Part shown: positions 19,864 through 28,989 of the stretch, piece by piece | How positions within the stretch are numbered: the stretch's first letter is position 1 | Layout of the letters: the number at the start of each line of letters is the position of its first letter | NCBI RefSeq assembly: GCF_000687535.1 | Contig: NZ_JHWC01000001.1 | Coordinates: 233,686-297,685, forward strand | DNA from: Helicobacter rodentium ATCC 700285 | Lineage (GTDB): Bacteria > Campylobacterota > Campylobacteria > Campylobacterales > Helicobacteraceae | DNA: 64,000 nt | Reading direction: 5' to 3' | Program-made: the position numbers and the translations under genes | The notes under the pieces: generated by a model | The model's database searches: none | What the model saw: only the letters and a program-made list of their open reading frames with translations | Told to the model about the DNA's origin: nothing

Positions 19864-20631
19864 ATGCCAAAAACTTATGACAAAATCATTTCAAAACTAG
19901 AAAAACGTCCTTTAAGTGAAAATGAATTCTTGTCTTTGCTTTCTGAAATAGCAGGTTTATTTGGGCAAAGCGCAAGTGAGCTTGAACTCATCAAAGGCAG
20001 TGGAATCCCACTAGAATTTGCTCACAACAAGGTTTATTATCGCCCAAATTTAACACCCATAAACTTAGAATCTTTCTGTATTGTAGATATAGAAACAAAT
20101 GGACACAATCCTTTTATTCATCACCCTATTGAAATTGGTGCAATCAAGTTTAGTAATGGAAAAATCACGGATACTTTTGAATCTCTCGTCTTTTGTGAAG
20201 AAATCCCAGAATACATCACCAAAATCACAGGCATTGATGCTTCAATGCTCACAAATGCACCCAAAATCTCTAAAGTTTTGGAATCTTTTAAATTATTCTT
20301 GGGAGATTCAATCTTTGTTGCTCATAATGTAGAATTTGATTACAATTTTTTAAGCCATTCTCTCCACCATTGTGGATTCGGCTATCTTTATAACACAAAA
20401 CTCTGCACAATACAACTCGCAAAAAAAACCCTCCAATCCCCTCGTTATTCGTTAGGGTTTTTAAATGAATTTCTAGGGATTCACCATCAAAATCTTCATC
20501 GTGCTTTGCAAGATTCCAAAACAGCCTTGGAAGTTTTTAAAATTTGCCTACAAAATCTACCTAAAAATCTCTATACAAGCAAGGATTTGCTAGAATTTAT
20601 CAAAAGCAAAAAGGAGCAACGCAATGTCTAA
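19864..20631 (+). CDS. DnaQ-like 3'-5' exonuclease
   Basis: A 255-residue protein whose exonuclease domain spans about residues 75-240. The DEDDh residues are visible: D and E in CIVDIETNGHNP, D in FVAHNVEFDYNFL, and H/D in HRALQDSKTALEVF. It resembles the DNA polymerase III epsilon (proofreading) subunit; an independent repair exonuclease is possible. About 75 residues precede the domain. The last bases overlap the nspC start by eight. Confidence 0.85.
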   Translation: MPKTYDKIISKLEKRPLSENEFLSLLSEIAGLFGQSASELELIKGSGIPLEFAHNKVYYRPNLTPINLESFCIVDIETNGHNPFIHHPIEIGAIKFSNGKITDTFESLVFCEEIPEYITKITGIDASMLTNAPKISKVLESFKLFLGDSIFVAHNVEFDYNFLSHSLHHCGFGYLYNTKLCTIQLAKKTLQSPRYSLGFLNEFLGIHHQNLHRALQDSKTALEVFKICLQNLPKNLYTSKDLLEFIKSKKEQRNV

Positions 20632-21868
20632 CCAAAACACAAAATCCCTAATCCATCATTACCCTAAAAATTTTGCTTCTTTACCAAGCCCTTGCTATGT
20701 ATTAGAGGAAAGCAAATTTAAACAAAACTTGCAATTATTGCAATCTGTGGAACAGCGCAGTGGTGCAAAAATATTATTAGCACTCAAAGGTTACGCACTA
20801 TGGAGAAGTTTTAATATTGCTAAAACCTACCTAAGTGGCATTACTGCAAGTGGAATCTATGAAGCGCGTTTAGGCTATGAAGAGTTTGGTAAAGAAATCA
20901 CTACCTTTAGCCCGTCCTATAAACAAGAGGAAATGCAAGAGCTTGTGCAAATTTCCAACCATATTATCTTTAATTCTTTCACACAATGGCAAACTTTCAA
21001 GGAAATGATAGAATCTCAAAACCAACTTAGAGAGCGTAAAGGACAATCAAAAATTGAGGTTGGATTGCGCGTAAATCCAAAGTATAGCGAAGTTACTCCA
21101 GAAATCTATAATCCTTGCGTTCAGGGTTCAAGACTTGGTATCACACCAGAGGAATTTAAAAAGGGGGTAAAAAAATTCGGATTGGAGGGCATTAGCGGTT
21201 TACATTTTCATACACATTGCGAACAAAATAGTGATGCACTCAAAAGAACATTAAAGCATTTTGTTGCGCACTTTGGGGAATATATCCCGCAAATGCGTTG
21301 GATTAATTTTGGTGGCGGACATCACATCACACGAAAAGACTACAATGTGGAATTACTCATTAAAATAATCCGAAACTTTAAATCCAAATTTAAAACAGAG
21401 GTTTATTTAGAACCCGGTGAGGCAATCGGTTGGCAATGTGGATTCCTCGTTGGTAGCGTGATAGACATTGTCCGAAATGGTATGGATATCGCTATTTTAG
21501 ATGTAAGTGCCACTGCACATATGCCAGATTGTCTTGAAATGCCCTATCGTCCAATGGTGCGCAACAGCTTTAAAGCAAAAATTATTAAAAAGCATAGTAA
21601 GCTCCAATTAAAGGGTGAAAAACCTTATGCCTATCGCTTTGGAGGTCCAACTTGTCTAGCAGGCGATATAATTGGGGATTATAGCTTTAAAGAACCGCTT
21701 CAAATTGGGGATAAAATAATTTTTGAAGATATGGTGCATTACACGATTGTCAAAAACAATACTTTCAATGGGATTCCTCTGCCTTGTATTGGTATGTTGC
21801 ACGAAAATGGAGAATTTGAATTATTTAAAGAGTTTTCCTATGAAGATTACAAACACCGCAATAGCTAA
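20624..21868 (+). CDS. nspC: Carboxynorspermidine/carboxyspermidine decarboxylase
   Basis: A 414-residue fold III PLP decarboxylase that makes spermidine or norspermidine from the carboxylated precursor. The PLP lysine is in ILLALKGYALW. Cofactor and dimer motifs are LHFHTHCEQN, FGGGHHITRKDYN, LEPGEAIGWQCG and FGGPTCLAGD. The ATG lies in the end of the exonuclease gene. Its partner dehydrogenase gene is not in the window, but an agmatine deiminase gene lies 13 kb away, so both ends of the alternative spermidine route are represented. Confidence 0.95.
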   Translation: MSNQNTKSLIHHYPKNFASLPSPCYVLEESKFKQNLQLLQSVEQRSGAKILLALKGYALWRSFNIAKTYLSGITASGIYEARLGYEEFGKEITTFSPSYKQEEMQELVQISNHIIFNSFTQWQTFKEMIESQNQLRERKGQSKIEVGLRVNPKYSEVTPEIYNPCVQGSRLGITPEEFKKGVKKFGLEGISGLHFHTHCEQNSDALKRTLKHFVAHFGEYIPQMRWINFGGGHHITRKDYNVELLIKIIRNFKSKFKTEVYLEPGEAIGWQCGFLVGSVIDIVRNGMDIAILDVSATAHMPDCLEMPYRPMVRNSFKAKIIKKHSKLQLKGEKPYAYRFGGPTCLAGDIIGDYSFKEPLQIGDKIIFEDMVHYTIVKNNTFNGIPLPCIGMLHENGEFELFKEFSYEDYKHRNS

Positions 21869-21892
21869 GATTCTACTTGAATGTAGAATCTT
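21867..21892. terminator. Hairpin between convergent nspC and small membrane protein gene
   Basis: A perfect 10-base stem AAGATTCTAC / GTAGAATCTT with a six-base loop begins inside the nspC stop codon. It sits between convergent genes, so it may end transcription from both sides. There is no good T tract on the plus strand, making termination efficiency uncertain. Confidence 0.55.
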
Positions 21893-21898
21893 AAAAAA

Positions 21899-22186
21899 TT
21901 AAATTGAACCTGCAAAAAGCCGTTTTGGATTTTTAACAAGCAAAAGCACAAACCAAGCAATCAAACCAGCAAGAACAACGATTCCACCAAGAATTGCGTC
22001 CTCTCCGCTAATATCCAAAAATGGCTCCCCCGCACTAAGAGCAAAAACACAATCCACAATCCACATTAAACCAGCCCCCCAATACATAAGACTCAAAGTG
22101 CCTAATTGTAGATTCTTTTGAGGATTGCTAACAAACCAACAAATACTTGAAATCACTGCCGCAAACAAAGTGATGAGCAAACACAT
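21899..22186 (-). CDS. Small membrane protein of unknown function (second of a pair)
   Basis: A 95-residue protein with three hydrophobic segments (about residues 1-20, 30-50 and 63-85). The short extramembrane loop contains EPFLDISGEDAILGG, and the tail is basic (KNPKRLF). I do not recognise a characterised family. It starts ten bases after the preceding small membrane protein gene on the same strand, so the two form one unit. The loop with acidic residues and the GTLSLMYWGAGLMWIVD stretch look conserved-type rather than random. Confidence 0.75.
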   Translation of the reverse strand: MCLLITLFAAVISSICWFVSNPQKNLQLGTLSLMYWGAGLMWIVDCVFALSAGEPFLDISGEDAILGGIVVLAGLIAWFVLLLVKNPKRLFAGSI

Positions 22187-22195
22187 TTTTGCGCC

Positions 22196-22576
22196 TTATG
22201 CCATTTGTGTTTTTGAAGTCAAATTTGCATACATTTTGTCTGCACAAACTACCATTATAGCCCAAATTGCAACAATCAACGCAACCTGCGCACTACCAAT
22301 GGTTAAAATCTCATACATCATTGCCTGTGTTTCCTCTGGGGAACTCATTGCGGTTAAGAATGGAGGATAAGCGACAATTTCGCCATGCCATATATGCTCA
22401 ATACAAAGCAAGAAAACGCCGCCCCAAAGCATATTTACAAGCCAACCTAATTTTCTACTCCAAGAGATTTTATGCAAAGTTTGCACATCATTTTTAGCTT
22501 TCTCTTGTCTTGCCACATTTTTTTTAACAACACTTAACACACCGGCAACCACGATAGATTCAACAAAACATGCCAT
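22196..22576 (-). CDS. Small membrane protein of unknown function (first of a pair)
   Basis: A 126-residue protein with an N-terminal helix, a charged cytoplasmic stretch (KKNVARQEKAKND), a central helix around LGWLVNMLWGGVFLLCIEH and a last helix around QVALIVAIWAIMVVCAD. A histidine/tryptophan-containing loop EHIWHGEIVAYPPF is notable and could bind a ligand or metal. No named family is recognised. It is preceded by a strong AGGAGGTGC ribosome site and its own -10 element, and followed directly by the second small membrane protein. Confidence 0.75.
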   Translation of the reverse strand: MACFVESIVVAGVLSVVKKNVARQEKAKNDVQTLHKISWSRKLGWLVNMLWGGVFLLCIEHIWHGEIVAYPPFLTAMSSPEETQAMMYEILTIGSAQVALIVAIWAIMVVCADKMYANLTSKTQMA

Positions 22577-22632
22577 AGCAGCACCTCCTAAATAAAGTTA
22601 AAAAATAATAAACTAAAATATCTTAAGATTCC

Positions 22633-22638
22633 ATTATA
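22633..22638 (-). promoter_or_regulatory. -10 element for the small membrane protein pair
   Basis: TATAAT on the minus strand about 57 bases ahead of the start codon at 22576. It lies in the 124-base gap after the PepSY gene, suggesting the pair is transcribed independently. Confidence 0.4.
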
Positions 22639-22700
22639 ACTTGGCGTTGCTAAGATGAAAAGTCTATTTCAAGCAGAATCTTAAACACAAAAACCAACTT

Positions 22701-23252
22701 TTACATTACACTCAAAGCACCCACCGCAATACTAATGACAACCCCAGCTAAAATAGTCGCGTATTGGATTCCGCGATTTTTCTTGCTATTAAAGAGCGTA
22801 ATCATTAAACCAGAAAGATAAAGCAAAACAAGAGTGATTCCAAACCCAATCGCAAGAACATCAAAATACCATTTTGCCTTTGCCTTGTGAAGCATAATCA
22901 TATCCCCAATCAAACTACGCTCCAAAGTTGTAATACTCCAAGTAGAATCCGCATTTTGTTTAATGCTTACAGAATAATGCACTCCACCCATTTGCAATGC
23001 GCCACTTTTCCTATCCATTTTAGCCTCTAAATTACTTGGAACTTTCAAACGATTCTCTTTAAGATAATCTATAAGCACTTGGGATTCTTGCCCTTTTTCT
23101 ATCTCTTTTACTAGAGTGTAAGTTTGCTTTGTTGCTCCGCTATCCTGATTAAAACCGCTAATATATAAAATCCCTGTAATTGCATACATTAATGCGATAG
23201 GTAAGAAAAATAAGCTTAAATAGATGTGAATGTTGCGAAATTGTTTTGTCAT
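22701..23252 (-). CDS. PepSY-associated transmembrane protein
   Basis: A 183-residue protein. One helix near the N-terminus (LSLFFLPIALMYAITGILYI) is followed by a soluble PepSY-like domain (about residues 40-125) and two C-terminal helices (DVLAIGFGITLVLLYLSG and YATILAGVVISIAVGAL). This is the layout of short PepSY_TM proteins, often found beside iron or redox systems. Substrate and partner are unknown. It is divergent from yejA. Confidence 0.75.
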   Translation of the reverse strand: MTKQFRNIHIYLSLFFLPIALMYAITGILYISGFNQDSGATKQTYTLVKEIEKGQESQVLIDYLKENRLKVPSNLEAKMDRKSGALQMGGVHYSVSIKQNADSTWSITTLERSLIGDMIMLHKAKAKWYFDVLAIGFGITLVLLYLSGLMITLFNSKKNRGIQYATILAGVVISIAVGALSVM

Positions 23253-23333
23253 TAAAGACTCCTTTTTGAAAATTTATGGAAGTTTAATAGGAAAATGTGA
23301 AGAAAATGTGAAGAATTATTAACTTTAATTTGC

Positions 23334-23339
23334 TAGAAT
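23334..23339 (+). promoter_or_regulatory. -10 element for yejABEF
   Basis: TAGAAT about 40 bases upstream of the yejA start. Just upstream lies a short tandem repeat of GAAAATGTGAA (two copies around 23290-23312) whose role is unknown. Confidence 0.35.
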
Positions 23340-23376
23340 ATTTGATTTAATTTAGAATGATTATTGAAGGAAATTT

Positions 23377-25224
23377 ATGCGTATTCTCTTGGTTGGCTTG
23401 TTATTTGTTTCTTCTCTTTTAGCCCAAACTTATAGCGATTCTGCCTTTAGTGCCAATGGAGAAGTAAAATACAAAAACTTTACTTCTTTTGATTATGTGA
23501 ATCCTAATGCCCCCAAAGGAGGACATATCAAACAATATGCGCTAGGGAGCTATGATAGCTTTTATGATTTTTTGCTTAAAGGCACAAGTGCTAAGGGGCT
23601 TTCATTGCTTTATGATACTCTAATGGTGCGTTCTTTTGATGAACCAAGCAGTCAATACGGACTTGTTGCCAAACAAGTACAGAGGGCAAAGGATAATACT
23701 TTTGTAATTTTTCATTTGAATGAAAATGCACATTTTAACGATGGAAAAGAAATCACCGCTTTTGATGTAGAGTTTAGTTTCAATACGATTGCAAGGGGTG
23801 AGAATCCCTCAATGGTGCGATATTATGCAGACATTAAGGAAGTGATTGTTGTAGATAAATACACCGTCCGCTTTAATTTCAAAGATAATAAAAATCGCGA
23901 ATTAGCCTTGATTTTGGGAGATTTGCCAATTTTGCCCAAACATTATTATGAAAAGATAAATCTAAACGATAACCCCTTAAAGATTCCACTAGGTAGCGGT
24001 CCTTATGTCATAGAATCCTTTGAAGCAGGACGCAGCATAACTTACAAACGTGTGGAAAATTATTGGGCTAAGAATCACCCAACGCGTGTGGGATATTTTA
24101 ATTTTAATAAAATCACAATCGATTATTATAAAGACGATGCGGTGGCATTGGAGGCTTTTAAATCCGGGAGATACGACTATCGTGAGGAGTCTAGTGCGAA
24201 AAATTGGGCAGTAGGGTATCAGGGCATTGCATTGAAAAATCAAGATATTCAAAAGCTTGAATTATTCCATTCTCTGCCAAGCGGTATGCAAGGGTTTGTG
24301 TTTAATCTACGCAAAGATTTATTTAAGGATAGACGTGTGCGTGAAGCCATAGGACTTGCATTTGATTTTGAATGGAGCAACAAAAATCTTTTCTTTAATC
24401 AATATAGCCGCACAAAAAGCTTTTTTGATAATTCCGAGTTTGCAAGTGTTGGGATTCCACTAGGATCGGAGTTGGAACTCTTAGAACCCTACCGCACAAA
24501 ACTTCCACAAGAGTTATTTACTCAAAACTTTTCACTTCCAAAAAGCAAGGGAGATGGAAACAATCGCGAAAACCTTAAAAAAGCGCAAACCCTATTAAAA
24601 GAAGCGGGTTTTACTATTAAAAATGGCAAACTTTATACGCCAAAAAAACAAATCAGCGGACAAGATTCCACACAAAACATTCAAGAGAAGCCTTTTGTCT
24701 TTGAGCTATTGCTAACAAGCCCTGCAATGGAACGCGTTGCGATTCCATTTCAAAAGAACTTGCAAACCTTGGGAATCACGATGAAAATTCGTATTGTTGA
24801 TATTAGTCAATATATCAATCAACTGCGTCAATTTGACTATGATATGATTGTAAGTGTATTTCCGCAAAGTCTCTCACCGGGTAATGAACAAGCTTTTTTT
24901 TGGGGTTCTAATGCAGCAGACGCACAAGGAAGTTATAATTATATCGGCATTAAAGATGAGGTTGTAGATGCACTCATTCATAAAATCATTCAGGCAAAAG
25001 ACTATCAAGAGCTTCTTGTAAGCACACGCGCACTTGATAGAGTATTGTTATGGGGATATTATGTGATTCCGCATTTCCACACCAAAGTCTTTAGAGTTGC
25101 TTTTTGGGATTTTTTAGAACACCCCTCCATTACCCCTATCTATAATATCGGCTTTGAAACTTGGTGGGCTAATCCAAAAAAATTAGAAAAAATACAATCC
25201 AAATATCCAAATTTTCGGCGTTAG
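23377..25224 (+). CDS. yejA: YejA, substrate-binding protein of peptide ABC importer
   Basis: A 615-residue family 5 extracellular solute-binding protein. It has a cleavable signal (MRILLVGLLFVSSLLAQ). YejA-type features include NPNAPKGGHIKQYALGSYDS at the N-terminus, HLNENAHFNDGKEITAFDV, and the family 5 fold through the C-terminus. E. coli Yej imports oligopeptides and the peptide-nucleotide antibiotic microcin C. It is followed in order by yejB, yejE and yejF at gaps of nine, one and minus one bases, a full importer operon. Confidence 0.93.
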   Translation: MRILLVGLLFVSSLLAQTYSDSAFSANGEVKYKNFTSFDYVNPNAPKGGHIKQYALGSYDSFYDFLLKGTSAKGLSLLYDTLMVRSFDEPSSQYGLVAKQVQRAKDNTFVIFHLNENAHFNDGKEITAFDVEFSFNTIARGENPSMVRYYADIKEVIVVDKYTVRFNFKDNKNRELALILGDLPILPKHYYEKINLNDNPLKIPLGSGPYVIESFEAGRSITYKRVENYWAKNHPTRVGYFNFNKITIDYYKDDAVALEAFKSGRYDYREESSAKNWAVGYQGIALKNQDIQKLELFHSLPSGMQGFVFNLRKDLFKDRRVREAIGLAFDFEWSNKNLFFNQYSRTKSFFDNSEFASVGIPLGSELELLEPYRTKLPQELFTQNFSLPKSKGDGNNRENLKKAQTLLKEAGFTIKNGKLYTPKKQISGQDSTQNIQEKPFVFELLLTSPAMERVAIPFQKNLQTLGITMKIRIVDISQYINQLRQFDYDMIVSVFPQSLSPGNEQAFFWGSNAADAQGSYNYIGIKDEVVDALIHKIIQAKDYQELLVSTRALDRVLLWGYYVIPHFHTKVFRVAFWDFLEHPSITPIYNIGFETWWANPKKLEKIQSKYPNFRR

Positions 25225-25233
25225 AGAGAAAAA

Positions 25234-26271
25234 TTGAGACGATATATTTTTAAAAGGCTTTTGTTGATTGTCCCTACCCTGCTTGGCATTATGACATTAA
25301 ACTTTTTTATCATTCAAGCCGCACCCGGTGGTCCGGTAGAACAAATGATTGCGCGTTTAGAGGGAATAGGCACACAAGGAGAAGTGAGCAGTAATAGTAT
25401 TTATAAAAATCAAGGCTTAGATGAAGCAATGCTTGCTAGAATCAATGCACTTTATGGTTTTGATAAGCCTATTTTGGAACGATATGTTTTAATGCTCAAA
25501 AACTATTTAACTTTCAATTTTGGGGAGAGTTTTTACAAGAATACAAAGGTGGTGGATTTGTTGATTGAAAAGCTCCCCGTCTCCATTAGTTTGGGGCTTT
25601 GGAGCACACTTTTAATTTATTTAATTTCTATTCCACTTGGAATCCAAAAGGCTTTGCGTGAGGGAAGCACTTTTGATAGTATCACAAGCACAATGATTAT
25701 TATTGGCAATGCGATTCCAACTTTCTTGTTTGCACTTATCCTAATCATTCTTTTTGCCGGTGGGACATATTTTAATCTTTTCCCCTTGCGCGGAATCGTA
25801 GGCGATGATTTTGAATCTCTAAGCTTGTTTGGAAAAATCAAGGATTATTTTTGGCATATTACCCTACCCGTTCTTTCGCTTAGTATTGGCGGATTTGCAA
25901 CCTTAACCCTGCTTTCTAAAAATTCTTTTTTGGAGGAAATCCACAAGCAATATGTTAAACTTGCCTTTGCCAAAGGCTTAAACGCATCACAAGTGCTTTA
26001 TCGCCATATATTCCGCAACGCAATGCTACTTATCATTGCTTCTATTCCATCGGCACTGCTTGGAATGCTACTTAGTGGCTCACTGCTTATTGAGATTATT
26101 TTTTCTCTTGATGGTTTGGGGCTTTTGGGCTATGAATCCATTATCACGCGAGATTATCCTGTGATTTTTGGTTCTTTATATATTTTTACGCTTCTTGGTT
26201 TAGTGATTACTCTTCTTAGTGATTTGCTCTACACGCTCGTAGATCCAAGAATTAATTTTCAGCAGGTTTAA
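25234..26271 (+). CDS. yejB: YejB, permease of peptide ABC importer
   Basis: A 345-residue inner-membrane permease of the DppB/OppB type. The N-terminus MRRYIFKRLLLIVPTLLGIM is followed by about five further helices. The cytoplasmic EAA-like loop is KLAFAKGLNASQVLYRHIFR. The C-terminus LLYTLVDPRINF is characteristic. The start codon is TTG, nine bases after the yejA stop, with AGAGAGA upstream; no ATG alternative preserves the first helix. Confidence 0.93.
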   Translation: MRRYIFKRLLLIVPTLLGIMTLNFFIIQAAPGGPVEQMIARLEGIGTQGEVSSNSIYKNQGLDEAMLARINALYGFDKPILERYVLMLKNYLTFNFGESFYKNTKVVDLLIEKLPVSISLGLWSTLLIYLISIPLGIQKALREGSTFDSITSTMIIIGNAIPTFLFALILIILFAGGTYFNLFPLRGIVGDDFESLSLFGKIKDYFWHITLPVLSLSIGGFATLTLLSKNSFLEEIHKQYVKLAFAKGLNASQVLYRHIFRNAMLLIIASIPSALLGMLLSGSLLIEIIFSLDGLGLLGYESIITRDYPVIFGSLYIFTLLGLVITLLSDLLYTLVDPRINFQQV

Positions 26272-26272
26272 G

Positions 26273-27316
26273 ATGAGCAAAAGCAATCTTTTCAATCACA
26301 GACGATTCTTGGCATTTAAACAAAACAAACGCGCATATTTTTCGCTTTGGATTTTTGCGATTCTCTTTAGCTTTTGTATAAGTGCAGAATTTATTGCAAA
26401 TGATAAACCTCTTTTTGTTCGGTATGCAGGAGAAAATTACTTTCCTTTGCTTAAAGATTATCCAGAAACAACTTTTGGTGGAGACTTTGAAAGTATTGCA
26501 AACTACAATGACCCTTATTTGCAAGATAAAATTCGCGAAAACGGCTTTTTTATTATGCCTTTAATCCCCTATTCTTATGATTCTGTAATTTATGATTTAC
26601 CCACACCCGCCCCCTCACCTCCAAGCCTTAAAAATCCTCTAGGCACAGATGATTTGGGGCGAGATGTCCTAGCAAGATTACTCTATGGGCTAAAGACTTC
26701 TATTCTTTTTGGCTTGATTCTTACCTTTTTTAGCTCCATTATCGGGCTTATTATAGGGGCAATTTGTGGGTATTTTGGAGGAAAAGTGGATTTAATAGGA
26801 CAGAGACTGATTGAGATTTGGAGTGGTATGCCTATGCTTTTTGTATTAATCATCTTTGCAAGTCTATTAGAACCAAATTTTTTGAGTATTTTATGTGTGA
26901 TTTTATTATTTTCTTGGATTGCGCTTGTGCCTTTTGTGCGTGCAGAATTTTTGAAAGTGCGGAATCTTGAATATATCAAAGCGGCTAAAATGTTAGGAGT
27001 AAGTCATTTTCGCATTATTCTTTATCATATTTTACCCAATGCGTTAGTGGCAACTATTACCTATTTACCCTTTATTCTCTGTGGTAGTATCACAACTTTA
27101 GCATCTTTAGATTTTTTAGGACTTGGATTACCACCACCTAGCGCAAGTTTAGGCGAGATTCTCTCTCAAGGTAAAAACAACCTAAACGCTCCTTGGCTTG
27201 GACTTAGCGGATTCTTTACCTTGAGTGTGCTTTTATGTTTGCTTGTCTTCATTGGCGAGGGTTTGCGGGATTGTCTGCGGAGTGAAAGCATTGCCATCAA
27301 AGGAGGAAAAGCCTAA
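26273..27316 (+). CDS. yejE: YejE, permease of peptide ABC importer
   Basis: A 347-residue DppC-type permease with an N-terminal helix, a long periplasmic segment typical of YejE (about residues 40-125, including NPLGTDDLGRDVLARLLYG), then five helices. The EAA loop is EYIKAAKMLGVSHFRIILYH. It begins one base after the yejB stop and its stop shares a base with the yejF start (TAATG), so translation is coupled. Confidence 0.93.
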   Translation: MSKSNLFNHRRFLAFKQNKRAYFSLWIFAILFSFCISAEFIANDKPLFVRYAGENYFPLLKDYPETTFGGDFESIANYNDPYLQDKIRENGFFIMPLIPYSYDSVIYDLPTPAPSPPSLKNPLGTDDLGRDVLARLLYGLKTSILFGLILTFFSSIIGLIIGAICGYFGGKVDLIGQRLIEIWSGMPMLFVLIIFASLLEPNFLSILCVILLFSWIALVPFVRAEFLKVRNLEYIKAAKMLGVSHFRIILYHILPNALVATITYLPFILCGSITTLASLDFLGLGLPPPSASLGEILSQGKNNLNAPWLGLSGFFTLSVLLCLLVFIGEGLRDCLRSESIAIKGGKA

Positions 27317-28884
27317 TGAGCCTTTTGCAAATAAAATCCCTCCAAGTCTCTTTGCAAGGATTCTGCTTACAAAATATTGATTTTAGTTTAGGGCAAGGAG
27401 AGATTTTAGGTATTGTTGGGGAATCCGGAAGTGGCAAAACCCTCCTTAGCCATTTGATTTTGCAACTCATTAAGGATTATCAAATCCAAAGCGGGGAGAT
27501 TCTATTTCTTGGGCAAAATTTATTAACTCTTAAAGAATCTCAAATGCAAAACCTGCGCGGTAAAGAAATTAGCTATATCTTTCAAGAACCTCTAAGCGCA
27601 CTCAATCCTTTGCAAAAGATAAAAAAACAACTAAGCGAAGCAATCAGGATTCATAATCCAAACCTTACAAAACAAGCCTTAAAGGAAAAAATTTTAGACT
27701 TATTAACAAATGTTAATCTAAGCCAAAATATCTTGGAATCTTATCCTTATGAGCTTAGCGGAGGGCAAAGGCAACGAGTGTGTATTGCGATTGCCCTTGC
27801 AAATTCTCCCAAAATCCTTATTGCCGATGAACCAACAACTGCACTAGATTCCACAACACAGGCACAAATCCTCGCACTTTTAACCAATTTGCAAAAAAAG
27901 TTTAATCTTAGCATTCTATTTATCAGCCATAATCTAGCAGTGGTGGCAAAACTCTGCTCTAAACTTATCGTGTTACAAAACGGAAAGATTGTAGAAAAAG
28001 GCACAACAAAGGAAATATTCCACAATCCCCAAAACCCCTACACACAAATGCTCATTCAGTCACTAGGATTCCAATACAATCAAGAATCCTATACGCAAAA
28101 TATCCTTTTAAGAGCCAAAAATCTAGGCGTCCAATATCCAATAAGAAAGAGTTTTTTTGGTAAAACCTTAGAATATTTTACGGCTCTGTATCCTCTTGAT
28201 TTTATTTTAAGAGAGGGTGAGAGCTTAGGAATCATTGGAGAATCTGGAAGTGGCAAAACTAGCCTTGCCAATGCACTTTGTCGCCTACTTGAACCTAATG
28301 TGATACAAGGGGAAATGCAACTTTTAGGAAGAGATTTCTTTGCTCTAAAAGGCAATGAATTGCGTCAATTTAGAAGAGAGATTCAAATCATATTCCAAGA
28401 CCCTTTTAGTTCATTAAACCCCAAAATGAATATTTTTCAAATCCTACAAGAGGGAATCAAAGCCCATTTTCATTTCAAACCTACAATCATTAGAGAAAAA
28501 ATTGTCCAAAGTCTTATAGATGTAGGCTTAGATGAAAGCTATTTAGAACGCTATCCTAATGAGCTTAGCGGAGGGCAAAGACAGAGAATCAGCATCGCTA
28601 GGAGTTTGATTCTGCGTCCAAAAATATTAATTTTAGATGAACCAACTAGTGCATTAGACCGCGCAACACAAAATCAAATTCTAACTTTACTGCTAAACCT
28701 TAGCCGACAATATCACTTAAGCTATCTCTGCATTAGCCACGATTTGAGTGTAATTGCAAGTTTATGCCAAAATGTATTAGTTCTAAAAGAAGGAAAAATG
28801 CTTGAATATGGCGAAACAAAAGAGGTTTTCAAATCCCCTAAACACCCTTATGTAAAGACTTTGCTTGAAGCAAGTGAGCTGTAA
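27316..28884 (+). CDS. yejF: YejF, duplicated ATPase of peptide ABC importer
   Basis: A 522-residue protein made of two ABC ATPase domains in tandem. Domain 1 has Walker A GESGSGKT, signature LSGGQRQR and Walker B ILIADEPTTALD. Domain 2 has GESGSGKT, LSGGQRQR and LILDEPTSALD. Fusion of both ATPases in one chain is normal for YejF/GsiA. It powers uptake through YejB/YejE. Last gene of the operon; the repeat-containing spacer follows. Confidence 0.95.
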   Translation: MSLLQIKSLQVSLQGFCLQNIDFSLGQGEILGIVGESGSGKTLLSHLILQLIKDYQIQSGEILFLGQNLLTLKESQMQNLRGKEISYIFQEPLSALNPLQKIKKQLSEAIRIHNPNLTKQALKEKILDLLTNVNLSQNILESYPYELSGGQRQRVCIAIALANSPKILIADEPTTALDSTTQAQILALLTNLQKKFNLSILFISHNLAVVAKLCSKLIVLQNGKIVEKGTTKEIFHNPQNPYTQMLIQSLGFQYNQESYTQNILLRAKNLGVQYPIRKSFFGKTLEYFTALYPLDFILREGESLGIIGESGSGKTSLANALCRLLEPNVIQGEMQLLGRDFFALKGNELRQFRREIQIIFQDPFSSLNPKMNIFQILQEGIKAHFHFKPTIIREKIVQSLIDVGLDESYLERYPNELSGGQRQRISIARSLILRPKILILDEPTSALDRATQNQILTLLLNLSRQYHLSYLCISHDLSVIASLCQNVLVLKEGKMLEYGETKEVFKSPKHPYVKTLLEASEL

Positions 28885-28989
28885 TTCACATAACAATCCA
28901 CTCTAACTTTCATTGAATCTTATCATCATCGCTAGAGATTCTTTAAAATCCCATAGCGCACAATCCACAAGGATTTTACCCATACTTGC

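Noticed and set aside
23290..23312. Tandem GAAAATGTGAA as a regulatory array
   Set aside because: Only two short copies in AT-rich DNA; too little to support a function.
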